From: DASZHJ01 sp035581425
GTDB lineage: Bacteria; Pseudomonadota; Alphaproteobacteria; ATCC43930; CGMCC-115725
Direction of reading: 5' to 3'
DNA length: 51,529 nt
Assembly (NCBI GenBank): GCA_035581425.1
Contig: DATJVP010000007.1
Span: forward strand, 1-51,529
Shown: piece by piece, positions 6,816 to 15,104 of the stretch
Position numbering within the stretch: position 1 is the first letter of the stretch
Layout of the letters: every line of letters begins with the position of its first letter
Notes under the pieces: model-generated
Told to the model about the DNA's origin: nothing
Databases searched by the model: none
What the model saw: only the letters and a program-made list of their open reading frames with translations
Program-made: the position numbers and the translations under genes

Positions 6816-8215
6816 CAGCCTCTGACGGTGACCGTCAGCACTTGACCGCCGCGGCGCACGGCAAGCGTCCAAGGCGCGCGCGTCTCGGCTACGACCTGAC
6901 GGAGCGTCGCCACCGTCGGAATCTGCCGCCGGTTCAGCGACAACAGTACATCGCCCTTTTGGAGACCGATCAGGCGCTGGGCGATGCTGTTGTCCTGCAC
7001 GTCCGTCACCACGACACCGCGCGCGCTCGTGTCCATGCCGAGCTCGTCTGCGAGCGCGGGATTGAGGTTGGCGACCGTGCTGCCCGCGAGCGGGTGCCGG
7101 CCCTCCAGCACCAGCGTGTCGCGCACCGGATCCTCCGGCGGCGCGGTCGGCGTCACCGCCACCTCGTGCTGCTGGCCTGCGCGCCAGATCGTGATCTCCG
7201 AGGATTTCCCGACCGGGAGTGTCGCGACACGGAAGCGCATGTCCTCGGGATCATCGACCTCGTGCCCCCCGATCGCCACGATGACGTCGCCGAGATGGAT
7301 GCCGGCCTTGGCGGCGGGACCGTCGGGCACGACCTCCTTGACGAGGACGCCCATGGGATGTCCGAGCCCTGCTGCCTGCGCGATGTCGGAGGTGACGGGC
7401 TGGCCGGTGGCGCCGAGCCAGGCGCGTACGATGGGGCCGCCGGTCTTGGCTCCCTCGAGCACGGTGCTGACCATCGAGGTCGGGATCGCGAAGCCGATGC
7501 CGATGGAGCCGCCGCTCCTGGAGAAGATCGCGGTGTTGATGCCCACGAGCTTGCCATTGAGATCGACGAGGGGGCCGCCGGAATTGCCGGGATTGATCGC
7601 GGCGTCGGTCTGGATGAAGGAGCCGAAATCGCTGATCCCCACCGCTGTGCGCGCGAGGCCCGAGACGATCCCCATGGTGACGGTCTGGCCCACGCCGAAG
7701 GGATTGCCGATCGCGAGCACGAGGTCACCCACCTGGAGGTCGTCGCTGTCGCCAAGCGGCAGGACCGGAAGCTTCTCGCCCTGGGGGTCGATCTTGAGCA
7801 CGGCCAAATCCGTGCGCTCGTCGGAGCGGATCACCTTCGCCTCGTACTCGCGGCGATCGGCGAGCACCACCGTGATCTCCTGGCCTTCGCGGATCACGTG
7901 ATGATTGGTGACGATGAGCCCATCGGCATCGACGATGACGCCGGAGCCCAGCGAGTTCTGGATGCGCTGCTGCGGCACGCCGAAGGGCGAGTTCTCACCG
8001 AAGAAGCGGCGGAAAAATGGGTCGTTGGCGAAGGGGCTGTCGTTCGTCTGCACGATGCGGCGGGAAAAGACGTTGACCACCGCGGGCGCCGCCTTCTTCA
8101 CGATGGGCGCGAAGGAGGTGGCGATCGCCTCCCGGCTCGCGGGCGGGGTCTGCGCGCTGGCGGGACCGAGCCCGGCCGCAGCCGCGACGAGGAGGCTCAG
8201 AAGGAGCTTTTTCAT
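6815..8215 (-). CDS. degP: Do-family periplasmic serine endoprotease (DegP/DegQ-type)
   Basis: A 466-residue HtrA protease. A Sec signal peptide (about residues 1-21, ending GPASA) exports it to the periplasm. The catalytic triad is visible: His106 in VTNHHVI, Asp136 in RTDLAVL, and Ser212 in GNSGGPLV. Two PDZ domains follow, at about 262-355 (GVLVKEVVPDGPAAKAGI) and 375-460 (GVVVTDVQDNSIAQR...LQKGDVLLSLN). It degrades or refolds damaged envelope proteins. The DegP/DegQ distinction cannot be made from sequence alone. The gene precedes rarA with a one-base TGATG overlap. Confidence 0.93.
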   Translation of the reverse strand: MKKLLLSLLVAAAAGLGPASAQTPPASREAIATSFAPIVKKAAPAVVNVFSRRIVQTNDSPFANDPFFRRFFGENSPFGVPQQRIQNSLGSGVIVDADGLIVTNHHVIREGQEITVVLADRREYEAKVIRSDERTDLAVLKIDPQGEKLPVLPLGDSDDLQVGDLVLAIGNPFGVGQTVTMGIVSGLARTAVGISDFGSFIQTDAAINPGNSGGPLVDLNGKLVGINTAIFSRSGGSIGIGFAIPTSMVSTVLEGAKTGGPIVRAWLGATGQPVTSDIAQAAGLGHPMGVLVKEVVPDGPAAKAGIHLGDVIVAIGGHEVDDPEDMRFRVATLPVGKSSEITIWRAGQQHEVAVTPTAPPEDPVRDTLVLEGRHPLAGSTVANLNPALADELGMDTSARGVVVTDVQDNSIAQRLIGLQKGDVLLSLNRRQIPTVATLRQVVAETRAPWTLAVRRGGQVLTVTVRG

Positions 8216-8267
8216 GGCGCGGGAGTCTAGGGGAACCGCCGTTTCCGCGCCAGCATCGCCGCCGCCG

Positions 8268-9047
8268 CTAGCTCATGAAGCGCTCGCCCGACGCAGCGAG
8301 CGCGTCCAGGGCCTGGTCGAAGACGGCGTCGTCCAGCAGGAACGGCGGCTGGTTGTTCGGGAGTGGCAGCGTTTTGTTGCGGAAGGAGGCGCAGAGATTG
8401 GCGGCATAGATCGGCGCACGGAAGCTCTGCTTGAAGGCATTCAGGAAGAACCCGCCGCCGCGTGCGACGTCACGCACGAGATAGGCGCCGAAGAGTCCGA
8501 CGCTCCCGATCCGCGGGAGCCGCAGGATGCGATCGAGATGCGTCAAGAACTGGGTTCCGACAGTGAGCGGGCTTAGTGGCAGCCCCGCCTCGCGCACGAG
8601 CTGCTTGCAGGCGTCGATGTAGAAGTCGAGGAAGCTCGATCCCGCGTCGAAGACGCAAACGCAGTTCGTGACGCGCTCGCTGACCTCGACGGTGGGGCCC
8701 GTGAACTCCAGCCAGACCTCGCGGCAGAGATAGAAGTCGCGCTCGCGCGGAAGCTCCAGCCGATCCGGAGCGAAGATCATGACGTCGTCGTCGAACCAAA
8801 TCGCGCGCTTGTAGCCGCGGGCGAGAAAGTCGCGCGCGAGAAGGAGCCTGCCGAGATCCGCCATCGGTCCCATGACGCCTGCGGATTTCTCGCGATACCA
8901 GTCCGGGAGAGCCTCGAAGAGCCTGCCGCCCTCGAAGCGATAGTCGTAGCCCTTCGCCTCGGCCCAGCTCCGGACCGAGGCCATCGAACGCTCGATCCAG
9001 CGCGGCGTCGCGTCGCGGCGAGCGGATTGGAAGACGACGGTATCCAT
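8268..9047 (-). CDS. Glycosyltransferase-like protein with DDD motif
   Basis: A 259-residue cytosolic protein. The pattern is that of GT-A glycosyltransferases of the GT8/GT32 kind: an N-terminal strand (TVVFQSARRDATPRWIERS), a mid-region KRAIWFDDDVMIF whose Asp86-Asp87-Asp88 would hold the metal and nucleotide sugar, and later TNCVCVFDAGSSFLDFY and GTQFLTHLDRI, reminiscent of the acceptor-binding region. No membrane segment is seen. It lies between the protease gene and the ParA cassette on the same strand. The donor and acceptor are unknown. The fold assignment is moderate; some related proteins are annotated only as hypothetical. Confidence 0.6.
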   Translation of the reverse strand: MDTVVFQSARRDATPRWIERSMASVRSWAEAKGYDYRFEGGRLFEALPDWYREKSAGVMGPMADLGRLLLARDFLARGYKRAIWFDDDVMIFAPDRLELPRERDFYLCREVWLEFTGPTVEVSERVTNCVCVFDAGSSFLDFYIDACKQLVREAGLPLSPLTVGTQFLTHLDRILRLPRIGSVGLFGAYLVRDVARGGGFFLNAFKQSFRAPIYAANLCASFRNKTLPLPNNQPPFLLDDAVFDQALDALAASGERFMS

Positions 9048-9103
9048 CGGGCCGCCCGTCTCTTAGCGGATCGGGCGGCACCACTCAACCGAAAGTGGAG
9101 GAG

Positions 9104-10183
9104 CTAGTCCTCTAGCCAGACGCGCCGTTTGCCGAAGCGGGGGGCGTTGGCGGTGGGAGCGAGCTCACAAAGCACGCTGTCGGGGTCTGCGTCGACGGGG
9201 CCGAGGGGGAGGGCGACGAGGCGGAAGCCGCGGCTGCCGCTGGCGGTCGAAAGCCGAGCGATCTCCTCGACGGGCTCCGCGGCGCGGAGCGCCGCGCGTC
9301 CGAGTTCGAGCATCCAGCGCGTCGCATAGGGGCTGTAATCGACGGCGCTCTCTGCGTCGGCGCAGGCCCGCCCGAGGCGCGTCACCTGCGCAAGCTCGGG
9401 CTCGCCGCGTCCGCCGGGCATGGACGCGAAGGCGAGGAGGATGCTGCTCGGCCAGCGCTCGGAGACCAGGCTGCGCTCGACTTGAGAGGCGGCCGGGAAT
9501 TCGTGGCTTCCGCGCAGGAAGCGCCAGTAGTCGACAAGGGCCGAGAACTGCGGCAGCGGCGCTACGGTTGGCGCGGGCTCCGGGCTCGCCTCCGGCGCAG
9601 GCGCGGCCATCTCGACGGGCTCCGGCGTGGGCGCCTCGACCGCTGCCGACGTGGTCGGCGTAATAGCCTCGAGGAACCAGCGCGGCAGGGGCTCTCTCTC
9701 GGAGGCAGCCCGTGTCTCCTGCGGAAGCGGGGCAGGGGCGGCCGCATTGTCCGCGGGCGGAAGGATCTCGGCGCCGGGCGCGATCGCACTTGGGACCGGC
9801 GGCGGAGGGAGATCGAGCGCCTCCGCGGCAACGGGCGGGACGCTCTCGGGCTCCGGGGTGGCCAGGAGCGAGAATGTCAGCGGTGCATCCGGCTCGGCGG
9901 AAACGGTCGAAGCGAGCTCGAGGGCCGCAGGCGCCGGCGGCTCGGCCTCAGCGACGGCGGGCGCGGCGAGCACGTCGTCGGCCGGCACGCCCAGCACCTC
10001 GATCTCGCCGCCCGGCTGTCCGAGGTCGCTCGCCTTGTGCGCAAGCTCGAAGAGCCGCGTGAGATCGCCGGTCTTGCGCGACCCGGCGGCCTTGCCCTTG
10101 ACCGAGATGGTCGAGAGGCTCGCGGGCGGTGGCTTCGGCCCGACGCTGGCGGGCTCGGTTTCGAGGACGCTCATATCGCTCAC
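9104..10183 (-). CDS. Pro/Ala-rich ParA-cassette protein with C-terminal PAS_5-like domain
   Basis: A 359-residue protein, third gene of the ParA cassette. Residues 1-55 contain a basic, Ser/Lys-rich stretch (STISVKGKAAGSRK). Residues 60-225 are an Ala/Pro/Glu-rich, probably disordered linker. The C-terminal 130 residues are folded and begin VDYWRFLRGSHEFPAASQVE, which resembles the PAS_5 pattern of Trp-Arg, Leu-Arg-Gly and a later Pro. The GTG start overlaps the TGA of the upstream RHH gene (GTGA); ATG 10174 is an alternative. The coupling suggests it works with ParA and the RHH protein, perhaps as a cargo or pole adaptor. That role is inference. Confidence 0.6.
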   Translation of the reverse strand: MSDMSVLETEPASVGPKPPPASLSTISVKGKAAGSRKTGDLTRLFELAHKASDLGQPGGEIEVLGVPADDVLAAPAVAEAEPPAPAALELASTVSAEPDAPLTFSLLATPEPESVPPVAAEALDLPPPPVPSAIAPGAEILPPADNAAAPAPLPQETRAASEREPLPRWFLEAITPTTSAAVEAPTPEPVEMAAPAPEASPEPAPTVAPLPQFSALVDYWRFLRGSHEFPAASQVERSLVSERWPSSILLAFASMPGGRGEPELAQVTRLGRACADAESAVDYSPYATRWMLELGRAALRAAEPVEEIARLSTASGSRGFRLVALPLGPVDADPDSVLCELAPTANAPRFGKRRVWLED

Positions 10184-10548
10184 CTGCTCTCTGCGGGAGG
10201 AACGTCGACGGTGCTACCGAAGGCTTCAGCGATGCAGGCGCAGGACTGGAGGACCGCGCTCGGCAGCGCCGAGCGGAGATAGTGGTCGAGCGCCTCCGTG
10301 ATGAGCGCGCTGTTGGTGAGGCCAAGCTTCGCCGCGGCGATGCGGAGCGATTGATGCCGCGCGCGGTCGATCTTGAAGGAGAGCCGGAGCGTGGGCGCCG
10401 GCTCGGAGGGCGTCTTGCGCTTCTCCGCGAACTCGATGACGCCGGAGCCGTCTCCGATTCGGGTCGGCGGCGAGAATCCCGCGGCGGAGGCGCCGCCCTT
10501 GCGAAAGAGGAGCCGCCCCGTCAGAACCGCCGCCTCGCCGGAGCTCAT
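10180..10548 (-). CDS. Ribbon-helix-helix (CopG/ParB-like) protein of the ParA cassette
   Basis: A 122-residue protein whose ATG overlaps the parA stop (ATGA) and whose stop overlaps the next start (GTGA). Residues about 53-92 (TLRLSFKIDRARHQSLRIAA, then KLGLTNSALITEALDHYL) fit a ribbon-helix-helix: a beta strand, a charged helix, a Gly turn and a second helix. Small RHH proteins serve as ParB-type centromere-binding partners for type Ib ParA proteins on plasmids. The N-terminal half is probably disordered. It may bind DNA near the cassette and autoregulate it, but no parS-like repeats were identified. A longer frame opening at 11097 is only read-through of parA in another frame. Confidence 0.65.
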   Translation of the reverse strand: MSSGEAAVLTGRLLFRKGGASAAGFSPPTRIGDGSGVIEFAEKRKTPSEPAPTLRLSFKIDRARHQSLRIAAAKLGLTNSALITEALDHYLRSALPSAVLQSCACIAEAFGSTVDVPPAESR

Positions 10549-11237
10549 GGTGCGTTGGCCTCTACGTGCGAGGGCTCGCCCACGCCGACGGCGTCGCTCG
10601 CGAGCAGAGTGCGATGCTCGCCTGCGAGACGCCGGCTCAGATACTCCCAGAGGGTCGTGACCTCCGCACTGGCGCGCGCCTCGTCGGGGATCTCCATCAC
10701 CGTGCGCCCGTCGATCATGCTGGCGGCGAAGGCGGTGCGCTGATGGATGACGACGGGTGCGAGAGTGCCGTGCTGCGAGAGCGCCATCACCGCTTCCGAG
10801 GTGATGCGCGCGCGCGGCGTCGCGCCGTTGATGACGAAGACGAGGCGCTTGCCGAGCCGCTCGATGAGTTCGACGGTCGCGCCCGCCGCGCGGAGATCGT
10901 GCGGGCTCGGGCGCGCGGGCACCACCACAAGATCGGAGGCGCGAACCACCTCGGAGATGGTGGCCTCGATCGCGGGCGGCGTGTCGATGACGAGGAGCTT
11001 GATGCCGAGCTCTTGCATGCGCGCGATGTCCTCGGCGAGCCGCTCGGCGGCGGTGCGCGCAAAGAGCGGCGTCTCCGCCACGCGAGCGTTCCACCACTCC
11101 GCGAGACTCCCCTGCGGATCGGTGTCGACGAGTGCCACGGGGCCCGCTCCGGCGCGGTCGGCCGCTACGGCCAGATGGCCAGCGAGCGTGGTCTTCCCCG
11201 ATCCACCCTTCTGGGATGCGACCGCGATAACGTGCAT
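10545..11237 (-). CDS. parA: ParA/MinD-family partitioning ATPase (first copy)
   Basis: A 230-residue deviant-Walker P-loop ATPase. The KGGSGKTT motif (about residues 10-17) has the signature lysine at 10, the Walker A' aspartate is in LVDTDPQGS, and Walker B is in KLLVIDTPPA. There is no N-terminal HTH domain, so it is of the small type Ib (plasmid-partition-like) class rather than the chromosomal Soj type, and it has no MinD-type C-terminal amphipathic helix. AAGGAGAG precedes the ATG. It heads a three-gene operon with the RHH gene and the PAS_5-like gene, joined by 4-base overlaps. The cargo is unknown. The C-terminal HQRTAF motif is shared with the second ParA at 23937. Confidence 0.88.
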   Translation of the reverse strand: MHVIAVASQKGGSGKTTLAGHLAVAADRAGAGPVALVDTDPQGSLAEWWNARVAETPLFARTAAERLAEDIARMQELGIKLLVIDTPPAIEATISEVVRASDLVVVPARPSPHDLRAAGATVELIERLGKRLVFVINGATPRARITSEAVMALSQHGTLAPVVIHQRTAFAASMIDGRTVMEIPDEARASAEVTTLWEYLSRRLAGEHRTLLASDAVGVGEPSHVEANAP

Positions 11238-11375
11238 AGGCGCTCTCCTTAGACGCGATGCTTTCCGCCTTAGAGTACGGACCGTTTCACTTGCTTGACA
11301 GAAGTAACGCCGAGGATTTTACGCAATTGATTTATCGGCATGATCTAGAGAAGCTTATTTTAGTAAAGAATTCGT

Positions 11376-11417
11376 TAGAATAAAAAGACCCCCTCTCCTC
11401 CATCGGGGAGAGGGGGC
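11376..11417 (-). terminator. Rho-independent terminator of the YXWGXW gene
   Basis: A 10 base-pair perfect stem (CCCCCTCTCC / GGAGAGGGGG at 11389-11398 and 11407-11416), followed in the minus direction by TCTTTTTATT. It lies 15 bases after the YXWGXW stop and insulates parA. The GC-rich arms resemble the dispersed repeat family found at 13175, 47124 and 48853. Confidence 0.8.
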
Positions 11418-11431
11418 CGTTCTCTCAGGGG

Positions 11432-12358
11432 TTAGTGGGTCTTACCTTCCTCGCCGGCACCCTTGCCTTGCTGGCCGGAATGCTGGTTCGGATGGTTCTG
11501 GGGATGCGGTCCCGTCCCGGCGGGGTGCGGCGTGCCATGGGGCGGAGGCCCCGATTTCGGGGCGTGGTTATTGGAGACGGTCTTCGGTCCGCTCTTGCCC
11601 GTGCCCGTCCCGGCCCCTTTGCCTTTGCCTGTGCCTGTGCCGGCGCCCTTGCCGCCGTTGTTCCCGAAGTGCCCGGGCTGCGAAGTCGCAGCGAGGCTGG
11701 GATTGCCGTGATTGACGGACTGGCGGAAGCGCGGATCGTTCGAGGCCGCGTTCTGGTGCTGCGCCTGCGCGTGGGTCGCATCGAAGTGGCGATCGCGCTC
11801 GGCTGAGCGCTCTTCCGGGCTCGCCCCACGGTTAATGCCGCCGGGGCCGCCGTTATAGCTCACATGCGAGACGTTCTCGTTGATGACCGTGCGATTGTAG
11901 ACATTGGTGACGTGCACGTTGCCGAAATTCGAGTAAGCGCGGTTGTAGTAGAAGTGGCCGGCATTCCAGTAGCCGCCGGCGAAGCCCGTGCCGAAGTAGC
12001 CGAAGCCATAGTTGACGCCACCATAGAAGCCCACATGGGGGCCCCAGTAGCCGGCGTTCCAGACGTAGAGCCCATTGGCGAAGCCCCAATAGCCGGGCGT
12101 CCAGAGGAGCCCGATCGCGGGCGGCAGGATCCAAGTGCCGGGCACCCAGTAGTAGCCCGGAGGCCCGTAGGCCCAATAGCCGGGCGTCCAGATGTAGCCG
12201 GGGCCGGGGATGGGCGGCTGCGCGTAGACCGGCAGCACCGGCGGCGCGATCGCCACCGAGACCACCACCGCTGCCGAAGCGGGCGGCGCGGTCACGACGG
12301 GCGTAGCCAGGAGAAGCGGAACGACGAGAGGGAGATATCGAAGGATGCGCATGTTCAT
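11432..12358 (-). CDS. YXWGXW-repeat secreted protein
   Basis: A 308-residue exported protein with an N-terminal signal peptide (about 1-29, ending PPASA). The next 150 residues are Tyr/Trp/Gly/Pro-rich with repeated W-x-PGYW units (YIWTPGYWAYGPPGYYW, LLWTPGYWGFANGLYVW), the hallmark of the YXWGXW family. The C-terminal third is Gly/Lys/His/Asn-rich and low-complexity (repeated KGAGTGTGKGK), probably disordered. Such proteins are cell-surface or periplasmic and of unknown function. An AAGGGG site precedes ATG 12358, and a clear terminator follows the stop. The gene stands alone between lipB and the parA cassette. Confidence 0.85.
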   Translation of the reverse strand: MNMRILRYLPLVVPLLLATPVVTAPPASAAVVVSVAIAPPVLPVYAQPPIPGPGYIWTPGYWAYGPPGYYWVPGTWILPPAIGLLWTPGYWGFANGLYVWNAGYWGPHVGFYGGVNYGFGYFGTGFAGGYWNAGHFYYNRAYSNFGNVHVTNVYNRTVINENVSHVSYNGGPGGINRGASPEERSAERDRHFDATHAQAQHQNAASNDPRFRQSVNHGNPSLAATSQPGHFGNNGGKGAGTGTGKGKGAGTGTGKSGPKTVSNNHAPKSGPPPHGTPHPAGTGPHPQNHPNQHSGQQGKGAGEEGKTH

Positions 12359-12477
12359 GACCCCTTGGAAGGCGTCGGCTGCGGAGGAGTTTCACCGGTC
12401 CGACACTAACATTTTTATGATCGACGCCGCGGCCCGATCCCCGGATGCGCTAAATTCCTTGGTTTTGCCGCAATCCC

Positions 12478-13161
12478 TTATATGCCACAGCGCGCAGCGG
12501 CAAAGGCCGACTCGAAGGTCTCGCGGAGCGCTCGGTCGACTTCCGGCATCGAGGCCTTGATGCCGAGCGCCGAGAGCGAGGTGACGCCGTGCTCGCGGAT
12601 GCCGCAGGCGACGATGCCGCGATAGTGCGCGAGATCGGGTGCAACATTGAGCGCGACGCCGTGATAGGTCACCCACTGCCGCACGCGGACGCCGATCGCG
12701 GCGATCTTGCTTTCGCGGCCGTCTCCCTCGTCGATCCAGACGCCGACGCGCCCGGGCCGACGCTCGCCTTTGACGCCGAAGCGTGCGAGCGTCGCGATCA
12801 TCCAGCCCTCTAGCGCATCGACGAAGCAGCGGACATCGGTGCCGCGCCGGCGCAGATCGAGCAGCACATAGGCCACGCGCTGGCCAGGCCCATGATAGGT
12901 GTATTGCCCCCCACGCCCGCTGCGATGGACAGGGAGAAGACCGGGCTCGACGAGATCGCTCGCGTGCGCGCTGGTGCCGGCAGTGTAGAGCGCGGGATGC
13001 TCGAGGAGCCAGACGAGTTCCGGCGCCGTGCCTGCGCGGATCCCTGCAACCCGCTCCTCCATCTCCGCGACCGCCGCCTCGTAAGGCACGGGTGCCGCCG
13101 AGAGCCGCCACTCCAGCTCTGGCATCTCCGCTTCCCGCCGCTCGACCGCCTGCTCCGCCAT
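12478..13161 (-). CDS. lipB: Lipoyl(octanoyl) transferase LipB
   Basis: A 227-residue octanoyltransferase that moves octanoate from acyl carrier protein to the lipoyl domains of 2-oxoacid dehydrogenases and the glycine cleavage H protein. Family motifs are present: RSGRGGQYTYHGPGQRVAY (about residues 80-98), the catalytic lysine at about 152 in ESKIAAIGVR, and the acyl-thioester cysteine at about 186 in GIVACGIREHGVTSL. The N-terminal 12 residues are slightly long, so ATG at residue 13 (13125) is a possible alternative. A copy of the dispersed GC-rich repeat lies only 13 bases upstream of ATG 13161 and supplies a purine-rich tract. Confidence 0.95.
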   Translation of the reverse strand: MAEQAVERREAEMPELEWRLSAAPVPYEAAVAEMEERVAGIRAGTAPELVWLLEHPALYTAGTSAHASDLVEPGLLPVHRSGRGGQYTYHGPGQRVAYVLLDLRRRGTDVRCFVDALEGWMIATLARFGVKGERRPGRVGVWIDEGDGRESKIAAIGVRVRQWVTYHGVALNVAPDLAHYRGIVACGIREHGVTSLSALGIKASMPEVDRALRETFESAFAAARCGI

Positions 13162-13174
13162 CGTAGCTTTCCGA

Positions 13175-13214
13175 TTTCTCCCCCTGCCCTTGTGGAGAGG
13201 CCGGGGGTGAGGGG
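13175..13214 (-). repeat. Dispersed GC-rich leader repeat, copy A (upstream of lipB)
   Basis: Read on the minus strand it runs CCCCTCACCCCCGGCC through CTCCACAAGG to GGGGGAGAAA, with imperfectly complementary ends able to form a hairpin. It ends 13 bases before the lipB ATG, purine side towards the gene. Confidence 0.7.
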
Positions 13215-13292
13215 ACCGCCACCCGGAGCCAGCCTACCTACTCCCTCGCTTGCCAGGATTCCAAGGATTTGGTAAGCACGCCCTCCCATCCT

Positions 13293-13379
13293 GCGGCCGT
13301 GGCGGAATTGGTAGACGCACTAGCTTGAGGTGCTAGCGGGGGAAACCCCTTGGAAGTTCGAGTCTTCTCGGCCGCACCA
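13293..13379 (+). tRNA. tRNA-Leu (anticodon GAG)
   Basis: An 87-base tRNA including encoded CCA. The acceptor stem GCGGCCG/CGGCCGC pairs perfectly (13293-13299 with 13369-13375), followed by discriminator A and CCA. The anticodon arm is CTAGC-TTGAGGT-GCTAG, placing GAG at positions 34-36, which reads CTC leucine codons. A long variable arm (GCGGGGGAAACCCCTT) is typical of a class II tRNA-Leu. The T arm contains GTTCGAGTC. Confidence 0.96.
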
Positions 13380-13440
13380 CTTTTCTATCGTCGTAGTGTT
13401 CGGTTGAGCGATCGCGGCCGCACAGCGCCCGCTTTTGTCC

Positions 13441-14970
13441 TCACCTTCGCAGCTTCTTTCCCTGGGGCGCCTCGCTCGCGCGCCGGATTTTCCCGGCTGC
13501 GCTTGAGCGCTTGCTGCGTTCGTGGGCCGCAGGCACCCCGCGTTTCAGCGAGGCCGCGATGTCCCAGAGCTTGATCGTGTGGTCGCGGCTTGCCGAGGCG
13601 AGCGTGGCGCCGTCGGGTGAGAAGGTGACGCACGCGACGGTGCTGGTGTGGCCGCGGAGGCGGCGCAAGGCACGGCCCTCGGCCACGTCCCAGAGCGTGA
13701 TCGTGCCGTCGGTGCTGCCGGAGGCGAGAGCGCGGCCGTCGGGGGAGAAGGCGACCGCGGCGACGGTCTCCGCTTGGACGCCGAAGCTGAGGGGCTCACG
13801 CGCGCCGGCGACCTCCCAAAGCGTGATCGCGTTCTCCGCGCTCCCCGAGGCGAGCCGCGAGCCATCGGGCGAGAAGGCGATGGAATTGCCGGAGCCGCCA
13901 TGCGCGGTGAGGTGGCGCCGCTGGCGCGCGGCCGCCACGTCCCAGAGCGCGATCGAATTGTCTGCCGCGAGCGAGGCGAGGGAACGCCCGTCGGGTGAGA
14001 AGGCGAGCGCGTGAATCGCACCGCCTGCGCTCCGAAGCGTGTGGCGCTCTTCGCCGCTCGCGGCGTCCCAAAGCTTGATCGTGCGGTCCGCGCTGCCGGA
14101 GGCGAGGGTGCCTCCGTCGGGTGAGAAGGCGACGACGGCGACCCAGAACTTGTGCGCGGTCAGGAGGCGCACCTCGGCCGCGCTCGCGAGGTTCCAGAGC
14201 CGGATCGTCGTGTCGGCGCTGCCGGAAGCGAGCGTGCCGCCCTCGGGCGAGAAAGCGACGGAGAAGACGATACCCGTGTGCCCCCCGAGCGCGCGCTGCT
14301 CGCGCCCGGTCTCGACGGCCCAGAGCCTGACCGTGCCGTCCATGCTGCCGGAGGCGAGAGTACGGCCGTCCGGCGAGAAGGCGACGGAATAGACCCAGCC
14401 GCCGTGTCCGGCGAGCGTCAGGAAGGATTGGTCGCGCGGGCCGTGGGCGGAACCCTGCGGCGGCTCCTCTTCTGCCCCATCCGCGGCGTGCGGTTGCGGA
14501 TGCACCGCCGGTGCGCCCCGGCTCGGCGTCGGGGGCGGAAGCGCGCGCGGCACGATCGGCCCCCGTGGGAGCCTCAGGATCTGCCGCATCACCTCCACGA
14601 GATATTTGAGATGCTGGTCCAGCGGCGGCGTGTAGGCGTCGAGCCAGTGCGGCGTGCTCATGTAGTATTCGAGCGAGCGCGTGGGGGCGACGTTCTCGAT
14701 GCGGAGCGGGATCAGCGGTATCCCGTGATGGACCGCGCGCTCGACCTCGCGCTTCACCTGCGGCGAGGTGTTGGCCTGTGCGGAGAAGACTAGGATCATC
14801 GCGCGTGCGCCCGCGATCGCATCGACGATCGCCTCGCCCCAATCCATGCCCGGGAGTATGTCGCGCGGCGCCGTCCAGCAGCGGATGCGCGCCCCCTCGA
14901 GCGCCGCGCAGACGGCGTCCGCGGTGGGCTTGTCCTGATGCGAGTAGCTGATGAAGACGTCGTGCGCCAT
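13441..14970 (-). CDS. TIR-domain protein with C-terminal WD40 propeller
   Basis: A 509-residue two-domain protein. Residues 1-130 form a TIR domain (AHDVFISYSHQDKPTADAVC, CWTAPRDILPGMDWGEAIVD, AMILVFSAQANTSPQVKREV); the Glu in WGEAI is a candidate NADase catalytic residue. A Pro-rich linker (about 148-185) leads to seven WD40 repeats, each with the AFSPDG...LASGS.D.TI.LWD consensus, enough for one closed propeller. ATG 14970 is chosen because the TIR fold starts right after it; the ATG ten residues upstream adds only a basic tail. TIR-WD40 proteins are known in many bacteria. Roles in signalling or antiviral NAD depletion are possible but unproven here. Confidence 0.88.
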   Translation of the reverse strand: MAHDVFISYSHQDKPTADAVCAALEGARIRCWTAPRDILPGMDWGEAIVDAIAGARAMILVFSAQANTSPQVKREVERAVHHGIPLIPLRIENVAPTRSLEYYMSTPHWLDAYTPPLDQHLKYLVEVMRQILRLPRGPIVPRALPPPTPSRGAPAVHPQPHAADGAEEEPPQGSAHGPRDQSFLTLAGHGGWVYSVAFSPDGRTLASGSMDGTVRLWAVETGREQRALGGHTGIVFSVAFSPEGGTLASGSADTTIRLWNLASAAEVRLLTAHKFWVAVVAFSPDGGTLASGSADRTIKLWDAASGEERHTLRSAGGAIHALAFSPDGRSLASLAADNSIALWDVAAARQRRHLTAHGGSGNSIAFSPDGSRLASGSAENAITLWEVAGAREPLSFGVQAETVAAVAFSPDGRALASGSTDGTITLWDVAEGRALRRLRGHTSTVACVTFSPDGATLASASRDHTIKLWDIAASLKRGVPAAHERSKRSSAAGKIRRASEAPQGKKLRR

Positions 14971-15104
14971 CGCCCCCGGTTTATATCGCAGCCGCCGCAA
15001 TTAGGGGAGGAAGCTGCTTCGGCCCCGCGCATTTACGCCTCCTTAACCAGCCGGCACCAATAACGGAGGTAGTCCTGCCTTTGGGACCGAGGCGAGGGGC
15101 GAGG

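Noticed and set aside
6635..8230. 531-codon plus-strand frame opposite rarA and the Do protease
   Set aside because: Antisense to two genes with intact catalytic motifs; no recognisable protein features.
11294..11322. TTGACA on the plus strand upstream of parA
   Set aside because: It points away from parA, and no good -10 box or plus-strand gene follows.
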